Assembly: GCA_022843565.1 (NCBI GenBank) | Contig: JALHNK010000010.1 | Location: forward strand, 1 to 37,140 | Reading direction: 5' to 3' | Length of the DNA stretch: 37,140 nt | Origin: Phycisphaerales bacterium | Lineage (GTDB): Bacteria; Planctomycetota; Phycisphaerae; Phycisphaerales; UBA1924 | Part shown: piece after piece, positions 8,645 to 15,924 of the stretch | Layout: every line of letters begins with the position of its first letter | How positions within the stretch are numbered: position 1 is the stretch's first letter | Program-made: the position numbers and the translations under genes | The notes under the pieces: generated by a model | What the model was told of the DNA's origin: nothing | Database searches by the model: none | Seen by the model: only the letters and a program-made list of their open reading frames with translations

Positions 8645-9895
8645 ATGAAGTTGTTCGCACTGGTCCTCGTGGCTTCGGCCGGTCTTGCCAGCTCCGCTTC
8701 GGCGCAGTCGCTGGTTCCCCTCTCCACCTTCGGTGTCAACGGCTGGCGCGCCCCGGGCGTCGCGGTCGCGGGCGATGCCCTCGGCACCACCGACGGCCTC
8801 GGCAACTACCTCGGCCTGAACGGCGCCGGCTCCAACACCGAGCGCGGCCTGGCCTACAACCGCGCCACCGGCAACCTCATCCTCGTCACCCGCAACGGCG
8901 CCATCACCGCCGGCGCGACCCAGATCCGCGTCCTGGACGGCACCACCGGCCAAGACCTCCGCGGCCTGCAGCAGCCCGGCTCGCTGATCACCGGCGGCTC
9001 GATCTTCGCCATCAATCAGGTCGGTGTTTCTGACAGTGGTCAGGTCTTCGTTGCAAACGCGGTTTCCGACATTCGCACTGGCACTGGCTTCCGCGTCTAC
9101 ACATGGGGCAATGATTCCGCGTCGACGACCCCGACGCTTCACTTTTCGTCGACGTCCATGCCCGCCTGGGGCACCGGCGGCACCGCTCCGCGTATCGGTG
9201 ACTCGTTCGACGTCATCGGCAGCGGCGCCAACACCCGCATCGTCGCTGGCTTCTCTGGCAATCAGGGCTATCTGACCATCACGGGCGACACGGCCCCGAC
9301 GGGTCGCGTCTTCACAAACGCCGCCAGCAACCCCACCGCGCCGGCGGGCTCGGGGACGCTCACGGGCACCAACGCAAACGGCCGCTTCTCCCAGGGCCTC
9401 ACCTTCGCTGGCAACGGCGACACGATCTGGGGCAAGATCACGGCCGGCACCGCGGCGACGGCGCACCTGGTGCGGAACCAGATCACCGGCGGCACCGCGA
9501 ACACGATCCAGCAGGCTGGCTTGGCCTCCGCTTCCGAGTCGCGCATGGACTTTGCGACGATCGACGGCCAGAACTTCCTTGCGACCCTCGAAGCCAACAC
9601 CGGCCGCGTCTTCATCTACAACGTGAACAACCCCGCGGCTCCGCAGAGCGTCTTCACGTTCGCCGGCTCGCCGACCGGCTTCTCGGCCATCCCCGGCACC
9701 GCCACCTACAACTCCAACGGCAACGCCACCGGCTCGGTCCAGTGGGGCGCGATCAACAACTCGCTGGCCCAGGCCACCCTGTATGTCCTGAGCAGCAACA
9801 ACGGCATCCAGGCCTTCACCTTCACCGTCCCGACCCCCGGCGCCATGGCGCTGCTGGGCCTGGGCGGGCTGGTCGCTGGCCGCCGTCGTCGGTGA
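8645..9895 (+). CDS. Exported PEP-CTERM-like protein, probable beta-propeller
   Basis: A 416-residue product from ATG 8645 with AGGAG upstream. Residues 1-21 form a signal peptide ending SSASAQ. The C-terminus is VPTPGAMALLGLGGLVAGRR plus two Arg: a Pro-rich start, a hydrophobic span and an Arg cluster, the layout of PEP-CTERM sorting tails, which mark proteins for processing by an exosortase-like enzyme and delivery to the cell surface. The body is rich in Gly, Thr, Ser and Asn, has few Cys, and repeats segments such as GLAYNRATGNLILVTR and NTGRVFIYNVNN that suggest propeller blades. No catalytic motif is visible. Its promoter region shares a 20-base element with the next gene, the sugar regulator, so it may be a surface component of that uptake block. 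Confidence 0.78.
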   Translation: MKLFALVLVASAGLASSASAQSLVPLSTFGVNGWRAPGVAVAGDALGTTDGLGNYLGLNGAGSNTERGLAYNRATGNLILVTRNGAITAGATQIRVLDGTTGQDLRGLQQPGSLITGGSIFAINQVGVSDSGQVFVANAVSDIRTGTGFRVYTWGNDSASTTPTLHFSSTSMPAWGTGGTAPRIGDSFDVIGSGANTRIVAGFSGNQGYLTITGDTAPTGRVFTNAASNPTAPAGSGTLTGTNANGRFSQGLTFAGNGDTIWGKITAGTAATAHLVRNQITGGTANTIQQAGLASASESRMDFATIDGQNFLATLEANTGRVFIYNVNNPAAPQSVFTFAGSPTGFSAIPGTATYNSNGNATGSVQWGAINNSLAQATLYVLSSNNGIQAFTFTVPTPGAMALLGLGGLVAGRRRR

Positions 9896-9921
9896 TTTCC
9901 CCGATGTTTTCCACATTCGGC

Positions 9922-9996
9922 TTGCACTGAGTGCCCGCGGTGTGGTAAAGTTATGAAAGATTCGCCACCCCTGCCCGGAAGGTCAGGGGTGGTTTT
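9922..9996 (+). promoter_or_regulatory. Promoter-like element and leader hairpin of the regulator gene
   Basis: TTGCAC (9922-9927) and TAAAGT (9946-9951), spaced by 18 bases, resemble a sigma-70 promoter. Just downstream is a perfect 9-bp hairpin, CCACCCCTG (9965-9973) with CAGGGGTGG (9984-9992), followed by TTTT (9993-9996) and then ATG 10001. The loop carries GGAAGG. This could terminate the PEP-CTERM-like gene, or act as an attenuator or ribosome-site control in the regulator leader. TTTTCCACA at 9907-9915 resembles a DnaA box with one mismatch, but it stands alone. Confidence 0.4.
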
Positions 9997-10000
9997 CCAG

Positions 10001-11128
10001 ATGAGCAACCTCAGCGAGTTCAAACCCGTCGTCGCCGAGCCCGGGCGCCCGCTGTATCAGGCGGTCAAGCTGGCGATCCGCGAGGCGATCGATAGCGGCA
10101 ACTTCGCGCCGGGGGATCAGCTCCCGAGCACGAAGGAGCTCTCGAATCAGATCGATGTCTCGCTGGTGACCGTCCATCGGGCCCTGCAAGAGCTCGTCGC
10201 CGGCGGCGTGCTCCGTCGCGGGCAGGGCCGCGGCACGTTCGTTCACGAGCAGTACGTCGCTCGCGCCAAGCCCTCCAGCGGCACACGCATCGGGCTGGTG
10301 TTTCACGAGCAGGCCTCGCTGGCGGACTTTTATCACGGGCACGTGATCGAGGGCGTGCGGCGCGGCGCGATGGACATGGGCGCGGATCTGGTCGTGCTGC
10401 ACTTTGGCGAGGATTGGCGGCGTGAATGCCACGGGTTCATTTATGTGAACCCGTTGCGCAAGCAGCTCAACAGCATGCCGTGGTTCGGCAATACGCCGGT
10501 GACGGTGCGTCGCGGAAAGCAGCAGTTGCCGGGTCGCCCGCCGGTGATGGTCGTCGGCGCTTCGTTCGAGCACGATCACGTTCACTCGATCGACACGGAT
10601 AACGCGGACATCGCGATCCAGGCGGTTGATCATCTGGTCAGCCTCGGGCACACGCGGATCGCGTACGTCGGCGGCGGGGCGGAGGTCTGCAACAACATCG
10701 ATCGCTGGCGCGGGTTCCGCGACGCGATGGATCGCGCTGGCTTGCCAGTCGATGAGCGATTGGTGATGCGCGTGCCCGGATGGAAGCTCAGCGACGCCGC
10801 CAAGATCACGCTGCGGGCGATGCTGAAGTCGCCGTCGCGCCCGACGGCGGTCTTCGGCGCGGGGTATTACTTCGCGCTGGATTGCTACGCGATGGCGGGC
10901 GAGCTGGGGATGAACATTCCCGACGACTTGGCGATCGTGGGTGTTGATGACCCGCCCAGCGGCGAGTATCTGTCGCCCGGGTTGACGACGCTGCGCCAGC
11001 CTCTGGAAGCGATGGGGCGCCGGGCGGCGACGGGTCTTTTGCAACTCTTGACGCAGGACGAACAACTGCGAAGCACAGAGTTTTTGAAGGCGGAACTGTT
11101 GGTGCGTGGATCAACGAAGCGGTCGTGA
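10001..11128 (+). CDS. GntR-LacI hybrid transcriptional regulator (sugar-responsive type)
   Basis: A 375-residue protein from ATG 10001. An ATG at 9953 is in frame but falls on the promoter-like sequence, so the later start is preferred. Residues 15-85 form a GntR-type winged helix: LYQAVKLAIREAIDSGNFAPG, LPSTKELSNQIDVSLVTVHR, and the wing GGVLRRGQGRGTFV. Residues 95-375 form a LacI-type periplasmic-binding-like sensor domain, with IGLVFHEQ, SIDTDNADIAIQAVDHLVSL, GHTRIAYVGG and VDDPPSGEYLSPGLTTLRQP. The architecture is that of AraR-like regulators that release DNA on binding a sugar. It sits directly before the pseudopilin and sugar ABC genes (65 bases), so it most likely controls them and itself. 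The ligand is unknown. Confidence 0.88.
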   Translation: MSNLSEFKPVVAEPGRPLYQAVKLAIREAIDSGNFAPGDQLPSTKELSNQIDVSLVTVHRALQELVAGGVLRRGQGRGTFVHEQYVARAKPSSGTRIGLVFHEQASLADFYHGHVIEGVRRGAMDMGADLVVLHFGEDWRRECHGFIYVNPLRKQLNSMPWFGNTPVTVRRGKQQLPGRPPVMVVGASFEHDHVHSIDTDNADIAIQAVDHLVSLGHTRIAYVGGGAEVCNNIDRWRGFRDAMDRAGLPVDERLVMRVPGWKLSDAAKITLRAMLKSPSRPTAVFGAGYYFALDCYAMAGELGMNIPDDLAIVGVDDPPSGEYLSPGLTTLRQPLEAMGRRAATGLLQLLTQDEQLRSTEFLKAELLVRGSTKRS

Positions 11129-11192
11129 GCGAAGCGGATAGAGGCAAGTCACAACTCTGGTCGTCGTGGGCTGGACACACGGGAGCAGGCAG

Positions 11193-12164
11193 ATGAATAT
11201 GAAGAACGAGTGTCGGACGAGCGGCGGACATCGGATCGGGCGCGGGGCCTTCACGCTGATCGAACTGCTGGTGGTGATCGCGATCATCGCGCTGCTGGTG
11301 GGGATCCTGCTGCCGGCCTTGGGCCAGGCGCGGGCGGCGGCGCGGGCTTCGAAGTGCCTGAGCAACCTGAAGCAGAACGCCACGGCGCTGCTCATGTACA
11401 GCAACGACTACAAGTCCAAGTTCCCGATGAACGTGGACTTCGGCACGACGATCGCTGGCGTCAACGGCGTGTACTGGTACGACGAGGCCCGGATCGGGCG
11501 CTACTACCCGAACATTCAGCCCGCCGACACCGGCGGAAACATGAACACGACGGTCGGCGGCGGCGCGATGGAGTGCCCGAACCATCCCGAGGCGGGCCGC
11601 TCGTACTCGATGAACAACTGGGCCAGCTCTGCTCGTCAGCTCGACTCGACCACTGCGGGTGCGTCGAACGTTGAACAGCTCAAGTACAACCGCGGCAATG
11701 ACAGCGCGACGGACAACTACTTTGACGCCGCGACGGACGCCGGGTCGAAAGTTCTGCTGATCGGTGAAGCGTGGGCATGGAACGACGTTCGCACGAGCCA
11801 GGGTGCGCGTGTGTGGTTCACGAACTCGACGATTGGTCCGCAGGGCACCCCTTGGGCCCGCTTCGGCGGCGCGCTTGGCGTCTTTGACACCGGCGGATCC
11901 AACTGGTCGAGTCTCGCGCCCGAGGCGGCGGGGGTCACGCCGGGCAACCCCCGGTTCTACACGCCGTTCTATCGCCATCCGGGCCGCTCGAAGGACACGA
12001 CGAGGCCCGATGGGAACACGCACCTGGCGTTCATCGATGGGCACGCCGAAGGTTTCAAGCAGTTGGACCTCGTCACCGGAACCGGTCAGACGTCCGATCG
12101 CCTGACCGGCAAGGCCCTGTGGAGCCCGAAGAACCAGCGCACCTCGCTCGCGGTCGCCCCCTGA
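11193..12164 (+). CDS. Type II secretion/type IV pilus-like pseudopilin (H-X9-DG type)
   Basis: A 323-residue protein from ATG 11193 with GGAG seven bases upstream. After a short basic leader comes the prepilin cleavage and methylation motif [20 protein letters not shown]; placing E24 at mature position +5 puts cleavage before F20. The hydrophobic helix continues to about residue 40. The exported part is soluble and ends with [12 protein letters not shown], like the C-terminal DG motif of the very numerous DUF1559-type planctomycete pseudopilins. Such proteins are processed by a prepilin peptidase in the inner membrane and assembled into, or displayed with, pseudopili. It lies between the regulator (64 bases upstream) and the solute-binding lipoprotein (30 bases downstream), which suggests a role in capture of the same sugar or polymer. 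Confidence 0.88.
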   Translation: MNMKNECRTSGGHRIGRGAFTLIELLVVIAIIALLVGILLPALGQARAAARASKCLSNLKQNATALLMYSNDYKSKFPMNVDFGTTIAGVNGVYWYDEARIGRYYPNIQPADTGGNMNTTVGGGAMECPNHPEAGRSYSMNNWASSARQLDSTTAGASNVEQLKYNRGNDSATDNYFDAATDAGSKVLLIGEAWAWNDVRTSQGARVWFTNSTIGPQGTPWARFGGALGVFDTGGSNWSSLAPEAAGVTPGNPRFYTPFYRHPGRSKDTTRPDGNTHLAFIDGHAEGFKQLDLVTGTGQTSDRLTGKALWSPKNQRTSLAVAP

Positions 12165-12194
12165 TTCGTTTGTCACGTGTGGGAGCATGGACGC

Positions 12195-13613
12195 ATGAGG
12201 ACCTGTGCCGCGTGGATCGCGATCGCGGCGGTGATGCTCGCGTGGATCGTTGCGCCGGGGTGTGACGTGCGCCCTTCCGAGGGCGGCGGCGGCTCGGGTG
12301 TTCAAGACAAGTCAATCGAACTCTGGACACTCGCGCTCAAAGGTCGCCCCGAACTCGAGGACTACGTGCGCTCGCAGATCGCGGCGTTTGAGCGATCGCA
12401 CCCGGGCGTGCGGGTCGTGTGGGTGGATGTGCCCTTTCGCGAGGTGGATCGAAAGCTGATGGCGGCGGCCGCGGCGGGTCGCGCGCCGGATGTGGTGAAC
12501 TTCTCGGACAAGACCTACGCGCGGTTTGTCGGGCTCGGCGCGCTGCGTGATCTGCGCGATGTGTTGCCCGGCGATCCGAAGGCGGTGTACCTGTCCGGCG
12601 CGCTGAGTCTGTGCGAGATGCGGGGCGAGAGCGGCGCAACGGAGACGCTGGCGCTGCCTTGGTATCTGACGACGCAGGCGGTCCTGGCCAATGAGGGTTT
12701 ACTGAGCAAGGCGGGGATGAGCGGCAAGACGCTGCCCAGGACGTGGGCGGGGCTGCGTGAGGCGGCGCGGGCGTATCGGAAGGCGGTGGGGGATGACGGG
12801 ACGTACCTGTTCAGCGTGCCTCTGGGGCACGAGTCTGACTTTTTGATGATGCTGTTTTCAGATGGCTTGCGCCCGTTAACGGTGGATTCGCAGGGACGCT
12901 TGAAGTCGAACCTGCTGGACCCGGCGGTGGTCGCCGCCGTTGGCGCGTGGGTGGAGTTGTATCGCGAGGGCGCGCTGCCGCGTGAGGCGGCGACGCAGGG
13001 CGTGCAGCATCTGACGGACTTGTACAAGCGCAACCGGCTGGCGGTGATCAACTTCGGGCCGAACTTCTTGAACGTGATCCGGCAGGAGTCGCCGAAGGTG
13101 TACGAGGCGACGCGCGTGGGGCCGGCGATCACCGGTGAGCTCGGGCGCGGGCACATCGCGGTCATGGTCTTGGGCGTGACGACGCAGAGCACAGAGCCCA
13201 AGCTCGCGGCGGAACTCGCCTGGGCGCTCTCATCAGCCGAGAGCCAGGCGGCGCTGTGTGGTATCGTGCCGGTGCTGCCCAGCACAAGGGCGACGGTGGA
13301 CAGTGACCTGTTCGCGATGCCGACGGGCGAACGCGCGGCGAAGATGACGCCGGCGGAGCTGAAGCTCGCCCAAGCGCAGTCGATCGCGGCCGAGAGTCTG
13401 AAGTCGGCGGTGGCGTTCACGCCAGCGCTGGCGGAATGGCCGGATATGCGGCGCGCGTTTGAAGATCGGATCAAACGGGCGATGCTCAGCGGCGAGCCGG
13501 TGGAGGAATCGTTGAAGGTGATTGATGCGGAGTGGGGGCGGATTTTGGCGGCGGGGAGCGGACAGGGGGAGGGGGCGCTGCCGCGGGGCGGGAAGGCGAG
13601 TGCGGAGCGATGA
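12195..13613 (+). CDS. ABC sugar transporter solute-binding lipoprotein
   Basis: A 472-residue extracellular solute-binding protein (family 1 type) from ATG 12195, with GGGAG upstream. Residues 1-22 form a lipoprotein signal; the lipid-anchored Cys would be C23 in VAPGCDV, a weak lipobox because Pro and Gly precede it. The fold is indicated by IELWTLALKGRPELEDYV, FERSHPGVRVVWVDVPF, AGRAPDVVNFSD, LPWYLTTQAVLANEGLLSKAG and a C-terminal region ending near WGRILAAG. It should bind an oligosaccharide in the periplasm and hand it to the permeases at 13928 and 14816. A 314-base repeat-rich gap separates it from them, unusual inside such an operon. The extreme C-terminus (GSGQGEGALPRGGKASAER) is low-complexity. 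Confidence 0.87.
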   Translation: MRTCAAWIAIAAVMLAWIVAPGCDVRPSEGGGGSGVQDKSIELWTLALKGRPELEDYVRSQIAAFERSHPGVRVVWVDVPFREVDRKLMAAAAAGRAPDVVNFSDKTYARFVGLGALRDLRDVLPGDPKAVYLSGALSLCEMRGESGATETLALPWYLTTQAVLANEGLLSKAGMSGKTLPRTWAGLREAARAYRKAVGDDGTYLFSVPLGHESDFLMMLFSDGLRPLTVDSQGRLKSNLLDPAVVAAVGAWVELYREGALPREAATQGVQHLTDLYKRNRLAVINFGPNFLNVIRQESPKVYEATRVGPAITGELGRGHIAVMVLGVTTQSTEPKLAAELAWALSSAESQAALCGIVPVLPSTRATVDSDLFAMPTGERAAKMTPAELKLAQAQSIAAESLKSAVAFTPALAEWPDMRRAFEDRIKRAMLSGEPVEESLKVIDAEWGRILAAGSGQGEGALPRGGKASAER

Positions 13614-13756
13614 GGGATGAGTGTGCAAAGTTGAACACGGCCACGGTGAGCCCCGACGCACTCTCCCCCGCGCAAGCGGGGGAGATGGCGAGTCTTCGAC
13701 CCAGAGGGGGCGAGGGCTCATGGCGATTTCTGTGGTCACGAGTATCTCGAAGTCCT

Positions 13757-13811
13757 GCCCCCTCCGCCGCGAAGCGCGGCACCTCCCCCAGTAGGAACTG
13801 GGTGAGGGTGA
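13757..13811. repeat. Structured intergenic repeat, copy 1
   Basis: CCTCCCCCAGT (13782-13792) pairs with ACTGGGTGAGG (13797-13807) around loop AGGA, with one mismatch (13786 against 13803). Upstream, GCCGC and GCGGC flank a small second hairpin. The layout and flanks match copy 2 at 20439-20493, with compensatory differences next to the loop. Confidence 0.6.
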
Positions 13812-13885
13812 TGCGCAGCACATGAAGGCAGACAGGGAGACTCAAGCAGCAAGTTGACTCGAATCCCGATTGCCGTCCCCGCTCG

Positions 13886-13918
13886 CTGACAACTGACAAC
13901 TGACAACTGACAACTGAC
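13886..13918 (+). repeat. Tandem 7-base repeat (CTGACAA, 4.7 copies) next to the permease start
   Basis: Exact copies at 13886, 13893, 13900 and 13907, and a partial fifth at 13914-13918. The array ends 9 bases before the ATG of the first permease gene and occupies the place where a promoter or ribosome-binding site would be expected. Confidence 0.85.
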
Positions 13919-13927
13919 CCCCACCAC

Positions 13928-14815
13928 ATGCGCAACACACTCGGAGAACGCTGGTACACGCCTTGGGCCTATCTGATGCCCGCGGTGTGCGTGCTCGGCG
14001 TGTTCTTTGTCGTGGCGATGGTGCAGGTGGGGTACTACTCGCTGACGCGGTACACGCCGTTCAGTGCCGGGGGGCCGGAGTTTGTGGGGCTGGAGAACTA
14101 TCGGCGGCTGATGAGCTCGGACCGGTTCTGGTGGTGCCTGCTCAACAGCTTCCTGTACTTGCTCGTCACGCCGGCGATCATCGCGCTGAGTTTGTGGGCG
14201 GCGATGGTGGTCGAGGCCGCGCTCCGCGGCACGCGGCGATGGCTGCGCGTCGTGCTGTTTCTGCCGGTCGTGACGCCGACGATCGTCGCGGCCATCGCGT
14301 GGCAGGCGGCGCTGGCCGAGCGTGACGGCGTGATCAACTCGGTGCTGCGGATGGTCGGGATGCCGGGGGCGCCGTGGCTGACCGAGTGGCCTTGGACGCT
14401 GGGCAGCGCGATGCTGGTGACGTTGTGGAAGGGGTTTGGGTTCTACATGATGATTTTTCTGGCGGCGCTTTTGGCGGTGCCGCGGGAGTTGAAGGAGGCG
14501 GCGTATCTGGATGGGGCGGGTCGATGGGGCGTGTTCCGGCATGTGGTGCTGCCGAGCATCTGGCCGGTGGTGATGCTGGTGTTTGTGATCTCGTCGATCG
14601 GCGCGCTGAAGGTGTTTGAGGAGCTGTACGTGACGGTGAAGGGCGCGCCGGTAGAAGATCAGACGGTGGTGCCGCTGATCTATGACACTGCGTTTGAGCG
14701 GGGCGATTACGGGCTTGCCAGCGCGATCGGGATCACGCTCTTCCTGGTGATCCTGGCGTTCTCGCTGGTGAACCTGCGGCTGAGTTCGCGGAACGCCAGA
14801 GCGGGGGGTGCGTAA
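13928..14815 (+). CDS. ABC sugar transporter permease, MalF/UgpA type
   Basis: A 295-residue inner-membrane protein with about six membrane spans. The first span is AYLMPAVCVLGVFFVVAMVQ. The EAA loop that contacts the ATPase is KEAAYLDGAGRWGVFRHVVL, followed by PSIWP. Together with the next gene it forms the channel of a family 1 carbohydrate importer; the binding protein encoded at 12195 delivers the substrate. The stop codon directly abuts the ATG of the second permease (14816), so the two are surely co-translated. The start at 13928 has no recognisable Shine-Dalgarno and is preceded by the CTGACAA array. Confidence 0.92.
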   Translation: MRNTLGERWYTPWAYLMPAVCVLGVFFVVAMVQVGYYSLTRYTPFSAGGPEFVGLENYRRLMSSDRFWWCLLNSFLYLLVTPAIIALSLWAAMVVEAALRGTRRWLRVVLFLPVVTPTIVAAIAWQAALAERDGVINSVLRMVGMPGAPWLTEWPWTLGSAMLVTLWKGFGFYMMIFLAALLAVPRELKEAAYLDGAGRWGVFRHVVLPSIWPVVMLVFVISSIGALKVFEELYVTVKGAPVEDQTVVPLIYDTAFERGDYGLASAIGITLFLVILAFSLVNLRLSSRNARAGGA

Positions 14816-15631
14816 ATGGAGCGACGCCCGACGTGGTTGACGCTGGTGATGTATGTCGGTGCTGGGCTGCTGGCGGGCCTGGCGATCGGGCCGGGGCTGT
14901 TTTTGTGCGTGGTGGCGTTGCAGCCCGCCGAGAGCGCGTTCTTCTCGATCCCCACCGAGCCGACGGGCAAGAACTTTTCGGATGCGTGGACCAAGGGCGG
15001 ATTGGCCGGCCCGATGGTGAACAGCGTGATCGTGACGCTGGTGCGGAGCGTGCTGAACGTGGTGCTCGCGGCCTTGGCTGCGTATCCGCTGGCGCGCATG
15101 AAGTTCCGCGGGCGCGGCGCGCTGTTTGTGATCATTCTGGCGACGATGATGATCCCCGAGCAGGTGATCGTGGTGCCGATGTTCCGCACGATCGTGCAGA
15201 TGGGGCTGGTCGATACGTTGATCGCGGTGGTGCTGCCGTTCAGCGTGAGCGCGTTTGGGATTTATCTCTGCAAGCAGGCGTTCGAGCAGATCCCGATGAG
15301 CCTGGAGGAGGCGGCGCGGATCGATGGCGCGGGGTCGCTGCAGATTTGGTGGCACGTGATGCTGCCGCTGGCGGCGCCGACGCTGGCGACGCTGGCGCTG
15401 TTCAGCATGATCGGTGCGTGGAGCGAGTTGCTTTGGCCGCTGATTGTGCTGCAGAGCAGCGACAAGTACACGCTGCCGGTGGCGGTGAACCAGTTGCTGG
15501 GTCAGTTTGCGGACAATCCGAGGCTGCCGTACGCCGCGGCGGTGCTGACGCTGATCCCGATCGTGGCGGCGTTCGTGGGGGCGCAGCGGTTCTTGAAGCC
15601 GCAGATGTTTGCGGGGAGTGTGAAGGGATAG
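14816..15631 (+). CDS. ABC sugar transporter permease, MalG/UgpE type
   Basis: A 271-residue inner-membrane protein with six likely spans, paired with the MalF-type permease immediately upstream. The N-terminal span is LVMYVGAGLLAGLAIGPGLF, and the EAA loop is LEEAARIDGAGSLQIWWHVM followed by LPLAAP. The phrase MMIPEQVIVVPMF before the loop is characteristic of MalG-like subunits. No MsmX/UgpC-type ATPase gene follows; the ATP-binding protein at 18102 belongs to a different ABC subfamily, so the energising subunit must be encoded elsewhere, as is common where one ATPase serves several importers. Confidence 0.92.
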   Translation: MERRPTWLTLVMYVGAGLLAGLAIGPGLFLCVVALQPAESAFFSIPTEPTGKNFSDAWTKGGLAGPMVNSVIVTLVRSVLNVVLAALAAYPLARMKFRGRGALFVIILATMMIPEQVIVVPMFRTIVQMGLVDTLIAVVLPFSVSAFGIYLCKQAFEQIPMSLEEAARIDGAGSLQIWWHVMLPLAAPTLATLALFSMIGAWSELLWPLIVLQSSDKYTLPVAVNQLLGQFADNPRLPYAAAVLTLIPIVAAFVGAQRFLKPQMFAGSVKG

Positions 15632-15924
15632 CGGTCAGCCTTCAGGGGTCAGCCTTCAGCAGGAGGCACTGGGCACTGGGAAGAGTGTGGCTGCGTTTGG
15701 ATCCTGCTTGCACGATTGCCGATTGCCCGATGCGGGGGCGGATTGAGAGCGAGTCGCCTTTCACCCGATAAGGGCAAGGTGATGTGCCGAATTCACGGGG
15801 AAGGCGGGTCCGGTGTCTGGTACCCTTAGGGCAGTGGCGGCGTCGTGACGATACGATTGATGGCGCAGGTGTCTCGCATCTCAAGCCTCGAATCTCAAGC
15901 CTCACGCCTTCCCGGAGCATCGCC
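15632..15924. repeat. Intergenic region with recurring short repeats
   Basis: In these 293 bases GGTCAGCCTTCAG occurs twice (15633-15645, 15647-15659), CACTGGG twice (15667-15680) and CGATTGC twice (15713-15726). The reading frame of the next gene is open back to 15784, but that part has no family similarity. No terminator with a T run was found after the permease gene. Confidence 0.65.

Larger units (their letters stand above)
13614..13927. repeat. Repeat-rich gap inside the sugar transporter block
   Basis: No gene is seen in these 314 bases. CTCCCCCGC-GCAA-GCGGGGGAG (13663-13684) is a perfect 9-bp stem closed by a GNRA-type tetraloop. A second structured element spans 13757-13811 and is related to 20439-20493. 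The last part is a tandem repeat of CTGACAA, four full copies plus five bases (13886-13918), ending 9 bases before ATG 13928. No normal ribosome-binding site is visible before that ATG. Confidence 0.7.

Noticed and set aside
9896-9960. Possible replication origin at the composition flip
   Set aside because: Only one DnaA-box-like nonamer (TTTTCCACA, one mismatch), no AT-rich unwinding region and no dnaA, dnaN or gidA nearby. The skew change is reported, but an origin is not called.
13736-15355. Long open frame on the - strand opposite both sugar permeases (539 codons)
   Set aside because: It is antisense to two genes with clear membrane spans and EAA loops, and its translation is rich in Arg, His, Pro and Gln without any motif; such frames are common in high-GC DNA.
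15784-15924. N-terminal extension of the HglS-family gene
   Set aside because: The frame is open but has no family similarity, and GGAG eight bases before ATG 15925 supports the later start.
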